From Bryoerythrophyllum caledonicum (taxonomy: Eukaryota > Streptophyta > Bryopsida > Pottiales > Pottiaceae): a DNA stretch of 64,000 bases. Location: assembly GCA_963971425.1 (NCBI GenBank), contig OZ020517.1, positions 27,670,668 to 27,734,667 of the forward strand. The letters run 5' to 3'. The notes beneath the pieces are model-generated. The model saw nothing but the letters and a program-made list of their open reading frames with translations, was not told the origin of the DNA and did not search any database. This document shows positions 58,181 to 64,000 of this stretch, one piece after another. The position numbers were made by a program, and so were the translations under genes. Each line of letters opens with the position of its first letter. The first letter of the stretch is position 1.

Positions 58181-60811
58181 TTATCTTAGAAAGCGGAGTG
58201 AGGGGCGACTGTAGCCTTGCAGGAGGTCCTCGCTGCTACATGTATTGAAAATTTCATCAGGCCGAATCGCATCACCAGCTCTAAAATCACAAATATCTCT
58301 TGGTGTACATGTACCATAATACAATTTCAAAAACCCCCGTATCTCTGAAAACTTTGGTCTCTCAGAAGGCGCAAAAGCCCAGCACTTCTTCAGCAGCAAC
58401 TTCAACACACCAGGACAATATGCCGGCAACTCTGGACGCAAGCCTTCCGTAATCTTTGATCGGATTTGAGAAGAAGGATAATCTTTGAACGGTATTTCTC
58501 CGGTGAGAATCTCAAAACATGTCATGCCATAGCTCCAAACGTCGGCAGGATATGAATATCTCTGGCATGTCCCAATCTTGAACACCTCAGGTGCTCTCCA
58601 GAGCGTTGCGCCCACGTTGAGTGTCATGAAATATGGCATGTTGTTTTGCGCTTGCAACTTTGCCATCCCAAAATCAGCAATCTTCACCACGTACCGTTCC
58701 GTGCCATCTTTGTCACCGTGATTGGGATTCACAAGAATGTTCGTAGACTTGAGGTCTCTGTGCAGAACCTCTTGTTCATGAAGATAATCCAGCCCTTCTG
58801 CAATCTGCATCATTATGTTGACTGCTGTTGGAAGGTCAAATGGAGGATTCTTTGAGTCAGATTTCTTGGCATTGATCAGGCTCCGAAGATTACACTCCAT
58901 GATTTCCATGACCAACAGCCCCAGCTTTTCCTTCTGGTCGTAGGAACAACCAATCAGTCTCACAACACGCGGATGCTGTATCCTTGCTAACATTTTGACC
59001 TCCTTCATAAACGCATCCTGAACATCCGCCGCCACGTATTTTACTGCAACCTCCTCACTTATCCCCTCCAACTTGCACCTTTGCACAGATCCAAAGCTTC
59101 CTCGTCCCAAATTTTTCAAGATGACCAACTTCTCATGGTCAATGTACAGCACGTAACCAGATTTGTCGAGCTCCCTCTGAGAAGTAGAGGACGACTGTTC
59201 CGAAGAATCTGCGCTTCGCACTGTGGCATACTTGAGTTTCTCTCCCATGATCAAGGACTGGCCATACTCTCCCCAAAGACTTCGCACCATCCTTGCATCT
59301 TTTAGCGCTCCTGCGACGTCGTTCATGGCGTACTTGGTGAAGCACCTCTCCCGAATCCTTGCAACTGCAATGCTGAATAATCTAGGTTGGAGCTCTTCCG
59401 AATCAACGTCGCCTTTGGTCAAGTCCTGCATTGCTCCTTCATTGTCTCCTAGCATTCGCCTCAAGGAGCCTCGTTGATGAAGAATCCAAGGGTCATTGGG
59501 TGCCATCTCCAGCACAGTATTGTAGTGAACCAAAGCACCTTCATATTCATGACTCAGGCTCTTTGTCATTCCCAATTCCAACAGTGTGAAGAAATCGTTG
59601 CCCTCCAAGCTGTTGGCATAAGACAAATCCTGAAGAGCGTCCACAAGGTTTCCCAGTTCTCTGTATACACTTCCTCTGTGCTTTAGCGTAAAAGCTTGGC
59701 CAGGCTTGATGTAGTTGGCCATGCACAGGTCTTCAAGAGCTCCTTGAAAGTCTCCCAAAACCTTCTTTGTGACTCCACGCTCGGCCAACGTCAAATTATT
59801 AAACGGTTGAAGCACATTGGACATATTCAAATCCTCCAGAGAGCCTTGGTAATCCAACAACTCCCTCCTGGTTATCCCACGACGACGCAACGTGAAGGGA
59901 TCATTAGCTACGATCCCATAGGCTATGTTGAGGTCATCGAGTGCGCCTTCCAGATCCTTCAACTCTCGCCTGACAACGCCTCTCTGTTTGTGGTTGAAGA
60001 AGTCGTTGGGTGTGAGTTCACAGGATCTATTGAGATATTCCAGAGACTCTCCAAAACGCCCCATCTCCCTCATCACCACACCAAGCTGCGTCAGGATAAA
60101 TGCTTGATGTGGACTCTGAGCGTTTGCTTCATGACTGAGGTCCGCCAGAGCTCCTTCGAAGTCCCTCAAGCTTCGCTTCACTACCCCACGCTGCGTCTTG
60201 ACGTAGAAATCATTGTCATCAAGCTCGTTGGCTCTGTCGAGGTCCTTCAATGCATCTTCAAAGCGCAAGAGGTCTTTCAAGACTGCACCTCTTGTAGTAA
60301 GTGTGAACAGGTCGTTGAATTCAATTTCATCAGCGAGATTGAGATCTTTCAACGCTCCTTCAGGTTGGCGAAGGATGCGCTTGATGTCCCCACGATACTT
60401 GAGAGCACGAGCACATTGTGAATCAATCTCGCAGACTGCATCAAAATCCGCCAAAGCTCCTTGGTAGTCACTACTGCCATGCTTTTCAATTCCACTCTTG
60501 AGAAGAAACACCATGTGATCAATATCTGCCTTCTCTGGTTGAACGCCTTTCCTCTTCATGGACTCTTCATCTGATATGGCAGAAGCTTCTCCATGTCCGG
60601 CTTCGGGTGGATGATCCACTATCACCGCATTTCCAGAATCTGGGTCAAACCTCCGTTGAAGTCTTGAAATGGATCTCATCATAATCTTGCAAAGGACCAA
60701 GAAAACGCCTACAAGCAAGAATTCATTGATCAGTCTCAAACTAAACTTTGTACGCCATATAGCTTTGAAAATCCGATTTATGTTTTGTATACAGAATATG
60801 GTTCTGCTCAT
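58181..60811 (-). CDS. TPR-repeat protein kinase
   Basis: Open for 876 codons. Residues about 105-500 are ten or eleven tetratricopeptide-like repeats: an RG/LG pair recurs every 34 residues (140, 174, 208, 243, 277, 311, 345, 379, 413, 447) with EGAL.DL helices between. The kinase domain is about 560-835: GRGSFGSV (569-576), VAVKYV (Lys591), Glu604, HRDLKSTN (685-692), DFG (713-715), APE (740-742), all catalytic residues present, so probably an active Ser/Thr (TKL-like) kinase. TPRs would bind a partner. The start is uncertain: before Met44 (60682) the DNA becomes AT-rich and ends in an acceptor-like ttggtccttgcaag, so residues 1-43, including a hydrophobic stretch, may be intron and the protein may begin MMRSISRLQRR or continue from an unseen exon. 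Convergent with the MGST3-like gene. Confidence 0.85.
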   Translation of the reverse strand: MSRTIFCIQNINRIFKAIWRTKFSLRLINEFLLVGVFLVLCKIMMRSISRLQRRFDPDSGNAVIVDHPPEAGHGEASAISDEESMKRKGVQPEKADIDHMVFLLKSGIEKHGSSDYQGALADFDAVCEIDSQCARALKYRGDIKRILRQPEGALKDLNLADEIEFNDLFTLTTRGAVLKDLLRFEDALKDLDRANELDDNDFYVKTQRGVVKRSLRDFEGALADLSHEANAQSPHQAFILTQLGVVMREMGRFGESLEYLNRSCELTPNDFFNHKQRGVVRRELKDLEGALDDLNIAYGIVANDPFTLRRRGITRRELLDYQGSLEDLNMSNVLQPFNNLTLAERGVTKKVLGDFQGALEDLCMANYIKPGQAFTLKHRGSVYRELGNLVDALQDLSYANSLEGNDFFTLLELGMTKSLSHEYEGALVHYNTVLEMAPNDPWILHQRGSLRRMLGDNEGAMQDLTKGDVDSEELQPRLFSIAVARIRERCFTKYAMNDVAGALKDARMVRSLWGEYGQSLIMGEKLKYATVRSADSSEQSSSTSQRELDKSGYVLYIDHEKLVILKNLGRGSFGSVQRCKLEGISEEVAVKYVAADVQDAFMKEVKMLARIQHPRVVRLIGCSYDQKEKLGLLVMEIMECNLRSLINAKKSDSKNPPFDLPTAVNIMMQIAEGLDYLHEQEVLHRDLKSTNILVNPNHGDKDGTERYVVKIADFGMAKLQAQNNMPYFMTLNVGATLWRAPEVFKIGTCQRYSYPADVWSYGMTCFEILTGEIPFKDYPSSQIRSKITEGLRPELPAYCPGVLKLLLKKCWAFAPSERPKFSEIRGFLKLYYGTCTPRDICDFRAGDAIRPDEIFNTCSSEDLLQGYSRPSLRFLR

Positions 60812-62565
60812 AACATTATAAATTTTTCATTGAGGATTCGTGATGTAAAATCGTCACATAGCAGTTTACAAAACCAAGCAAGTCGAATGTTAATATCACA
60901 AAAGTGCTTGATGAATACTTACCAAACCAAATCAAAGACTCGCCCCACCAGATGTTTGAACGTTGATATGGAATCATGTCAACAAAAAAGTGATACGGAA
61001 TGGTAAAATTACTCATTGAAAGCTTAGAAATAGCAATATCTTGTATTGGATTACTAATGGCACCTGTAGCAGACTGATTGATAATGGCAGATGGTATGTG
61101 AGAACATGGACGTGAAAAAACCACGTCTAAGTAGGTGAGATGTCGAGATACTTAGCAATGTGTTGTTGAAGTCTGTCCTTCAACCACCGAGCATGCGCAG
61201 TGAGTGCTTCAGGCAAATGATAGAATTTCTGCCAGTCTCTACAAACCTGAGGTCAAAGACCTCGTAAGGATGCAAGCTCTCGGAAAGACACCGGATTGCA
61301 TTCCCATATGCTTCCAGAACATTCAGCTGCCCATGCCTGTACAAACATAACTTGTAAGATCTTCATCGTTCTCGACACGCGATTCCTTCACTGGAGCTGC
61401 AAAATGACTCGTCTGAAAAGAAACAGAAGGCAAGAAAACCTACCAGAAGGTCGCTCGCACAACGTTTACCCGCAAATGAACGGAAGGCGTGGAAGGGTGA
61501 GATAACCTGAAGGCGAAGACTTCGCGGAGAGAACCTAGTGCATGACAAATCAAGTGAGACCAACAACCTTAGCCCACCCTGTTTATCGCCAACCAAATTT
61601 TCCAACCGATATACATATTATGCAGCTTCATCAAGATCACTACTTGAAGCCACAGTTCCTAAAACTTACTTAAAGATTTGTGAGACCGGATATAGACTCC
61701 GGAACTTGAGGTAGCTTGTTGCCTACCTACGCAAGCATCCACAGGTTTCCTTAGGCTCAGAGAAGTGACTTACCAGTGTAAAACTATCGAGTCAGTGCGG
61801 ATTGTGTACAACCTCGACTAAGATCAATTTCAGTGAAGGATTCAAACCAGTTTTGCGTCTATTGAATCACCCCAAAGGTAGGCCACTGCACCGCGCTTCC
61901 CAAACAGACGCACATGGGAAGCTAGCCGTATGGCTGGATTTCGGAATGGGTACCGGATGACCAGATGGGTTCAGCCCCACGAACTGAAGGGGTCCAGGTC
62001 CAGGGCCGTGGTGACCTGCAAACTGTCTGTAGGAGAAACGACATTGGACCGTGATAAACTGAGGCGAAAGCGACGCTGAGGCTAAGTTTTATGGTCATCC
62101 ACATGGCCTGCAAAAGTGGTCACAGTGGAGTCGGACAACCGTTCGCGAAAAGAACTTGGTGGACACTTTCAAGATTCCAGAGAGTTTTTGTAAACATTGC
62201 ACCGAAATCTTGGGCTTGTCGGTAGCTGAAATAAATGTAGAGGTCAAATTAAAAAACCAATAAGGAGGATCAATGCTTATCGGTAGTACATTCATCAGTG
62301 TCATCCCTGCAGAAGGTGACGCACAGCATTCACCGAATCCGCCATATAGCATCACGTTTGAGCACAAAGATTCACGCAAAGACAAAGTATTACAGTAGTA
62401 CTGTAGACTTGTAGACTTGTAGAAAAGCATGACTCCGGGCTAAACAGTCAAGGCTTATGAATCCATGGCCATCAGACAGGCGTATAAGATTAAATGCCTA
62501 ATCGACTGGTCTGGAGGATGTCTGTACCGATCAACTGTACATGATGCTTTGGATCTCTTTAAACC
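60812..62565. other. Upstream region of the TPR-kinase gene, nothing further recognised
   Basis: It probably holds the promoter and possibly a 5' exon of the kinase gene. Short frames on the minus strand (for example 62095-62430 and 61922-62113) have no recognisable domain. Confidence 0.35.
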
Positions 62566-62800
62566 ATGTAGACGGATGGTAAGGGAAGGAGAGTGTGGAC
62601 AGAACCTGGCCCCTATTTTTATGTTGGAAGGGGGCCCTATTTAAACCAAGGTGGGCCAATCAAGGATAAATTGGGGACGCAGGCCCCAAATTTGACCAAA
62701 AATTCCAAAAAAAAACTCCTGGACCCCAAATTAAAAAATCCAAGAGGCCCACCCTGCTTTGCCCTCCTGCACACGCTTCCTGTCCACTGGGACCATGGGA
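62566..62800 (+). repeat. Repeat family F copy 3
   Basis: Starts ccatgtagacggatgg and keeps cctatttttatgttggaag, aaattccaaaaaaaaact and aagaggcccaccct in family order. The right end is not clear. Confidence 0.55.
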
Positions 62801-63170
62801 CCTTTAAAATCCACAACTCTCTCCATTATCGTCAGGCATTTAGAGACCGGAGCCAGTACTGAGTTGCTTGTATCCCTGATCACTGCTGTCAAAGGACTTC
62901 AGTTGTGCATACGGGGAGTTGTAACTAAGAAAATCACGCTGTAAACAGATCAGGTGATGGCCCCGCTCAAACTCTGCTTTTCTAGGTGACGTTGGGAGAC
63001 ATATTGTTTCTCTTTCAATGACCAGACTCTCTTGTTTTATGCAAGGTTTTCTTTCTGCAATGTTCTAATGCATTATTTTCACACTTGGAACAGATATCGT
63101 GTAACTTGTGACTTGATCGACAACACGCTGTTTGGGACCAGAATTTTAGAAACTACTCCGCACCCTAGCG

Positions 63171-63569
63171 TTGTCAAAGAAAATGGTGGAAGGTGGGAAG
63201 AGGAAGGTGGCGTTCTGTTCCAAGATCAGGGGCAACTTCAAACCAGATTTCTGGCGATACTTTGGGAGGAAGGAAAGGACTTTCTGCGGTGAAGCCTATA
63301 GCTTACATATGAACTTCGGTGAATCAGGTAGCGGTGGTGGAGATCCTCTTGGTCCGGGAGGGCCCTTTGGCGGAGATCCTCTTGGTCCGGGAGGGCCCCC
63401 TGGCGGAGATCCTTTTGGTCCGGGAGGGCCCCCTGGCGGAGATCCTCTTGGTCCGGGAGGGCCCCCTGGCGGAGATCCTCGTGGTCCGGGAAGACCCCGT
63501 GGTGGAGATCCTCGTCGTCTGGGGGGGTCTTGCGGCGGCGGAGGTGGTGCCGACGGTGGAGGACGTTGA
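63171..63569 (+). CDS. Gly/Pro-rich open frame over a 33-bp minisatellite
   Basis: 132 codons. The N-terminal part (KMVEGGKRKVAFCSKIRG, FKPDFWRYFGRKERTF) is basic, followed by about six copies of GGDPLGPGGPP (63337-63530, 33-bp unit GGCGGAGATCCTCTTGGTCC...) and a Gly-rich end. The repeat unit is open in other frames and strands too, so coding is uncertain. If real it would be a collagen-like low-complexity protein or an exon of a larger gene. Confidence 0.3.
   Translation: MSKKMVEGGKRKVAFCSKIRGNFKPDFWRYFGRKERTFCGEAYSLHMNFGESGSGGGDPLGPGGPFGGDPLGPGGPPGGDPFGPGGPPGGDPLGPGGPPGGDPRGPGRPRGGDPRRLGGSCGGGGGADGGGR
63337..63530. repeat. 33-bp minisatellite, about six units
   Basis: Direct units with the core GGAGATCCTCTTGGTCCGGG. 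The two right-hand units are more diverged (cgtggtccgggaaga, cgtcgtctggggg). Confidence 0.85.
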
Positions 63570-64000
63570 AAGACACCACGTCAATCCAGCTCATGCCACC
63601 GCTGGACATGTATGACGTAGAAAACTGCCGTGACATAGATGCAAGAAGTTGTTGCCGATAATATCCAGTCGATAGTAGTTAGAATACAAGGTAATGAGTA
63701 GTTTGTTAGCAAGTTGAGATCCCAACCAAACTCTATATACACGTCCCTTGTATCAATGAAGTAGCTTCTCGGTGGCAAGCTGTGTGTATGACTTACTGTA
63801 CAGTATGTACTTGATCAACATCGAGTTAGCTCTGTGTATTCAATTGAGGAAATAAACCTCCTCCAACCGTCTTTGAACAGGCCCCAAAAATCCGAGATCA
63901 CAGAAACTAATGTTTTCAAGTGCTTAGTTCATATTCACCCGCGGTGGTCATCTTCACGATCCTGGTTTCTTTCTTGTCCTGGCTGTCGATGATACTACCA
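63570..64000. other. No gene recognised at the right edge
   Basis: The minus-strand frame near 63905-64000 (SIIDSQDKKETRIVKMTT) could be the edge of an exon running out of the window, but nothing confirms it. Confidence 0.25.

Noticed and set aside
58646-60467. Plus-strand frames opposite the TPR-kinase gene (up to 241 codons)
   Set aside because: They mirror the 34-residue repeat of the TPR region and contain no motif of their own.

Overview
The window looks like nuclear DNA of a streptophyte plant, probably an early-diverging land plant or a close algal relative. The supporting evidence is a plant-type MGST3/MAPEG gene with a GT-AG intron and a telo-box/TATA promoter, a dehydrin-like LEA gene, remnants of a plant-type TFIIF-beta gene, and a TPR-protein kinase gene. 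The species cannot be told from the sequence. Host genes occupy only about 5 kb. Most of the rest is mobile DNA, much of it nested and inactivated.

Layout: 1-9.5 kb holds short inverted-repeat elements (several families, one forming a large palindrome at 5838-7517) and a 1.43-kb TIR element. 9518-10913 is a GAA array of about 360 units with a compound tail. 12364-25180 is one very large minus-strand non-LTR retrotransposon, nested in a small TIR element and bounded by a 10-bp candidate target-site duplication. It carries ORF1, then a broken ORF2 with up to three 2A-like motifs, an apurinic-type endonuclease, reverse transcriptase, RNase H and a restriction-like (PD-D/ExK) endonuclease. Its 3' end (a UUCG-type hairpin plus a TTC tail) is shared with a complete tRNA-headed SINE at 55408-55775 and with several truncated copies elsewhere, which implies a LINE-SINE partnership.

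25.7-29 kb holds a TFIIF-beta remnant (middle exon missing, in-frame stop in the last exon) and a two-exon dehydrin-like gene. 32419-40293 is a 7.9-kb element with about 84-bp terminal inverted repeats. It contains a 2-kb giant palindrome built of ~64-bp tandem repeats, each itself containing a short palindrome, and it split an older TIR element. 43222-44765 is a dead Tc1-like element with symmetrically spaced internal binding-site-like repeats. 47.2-55.4 kb is a Helitron Rep-helicase remnant interrupted by a Tc1-like element with 573-bp TIRs (48865-53373). That insertion falls between the two histidines of the HUH motif, and the Tc1-like element is itself interrupted by an 1818-bp DNA element (50435-52252).

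56.5-60.8 kb is the genic island: MGST3-like gene (+) and TPR-kinase gene (-), convergent. The last 3 kb contains a 33-bp minisatellite with a Gly/Pro-rich reading frame and otherwise unrecognised sequence.

All identifications come from reading motifs by eye. No database search was run.
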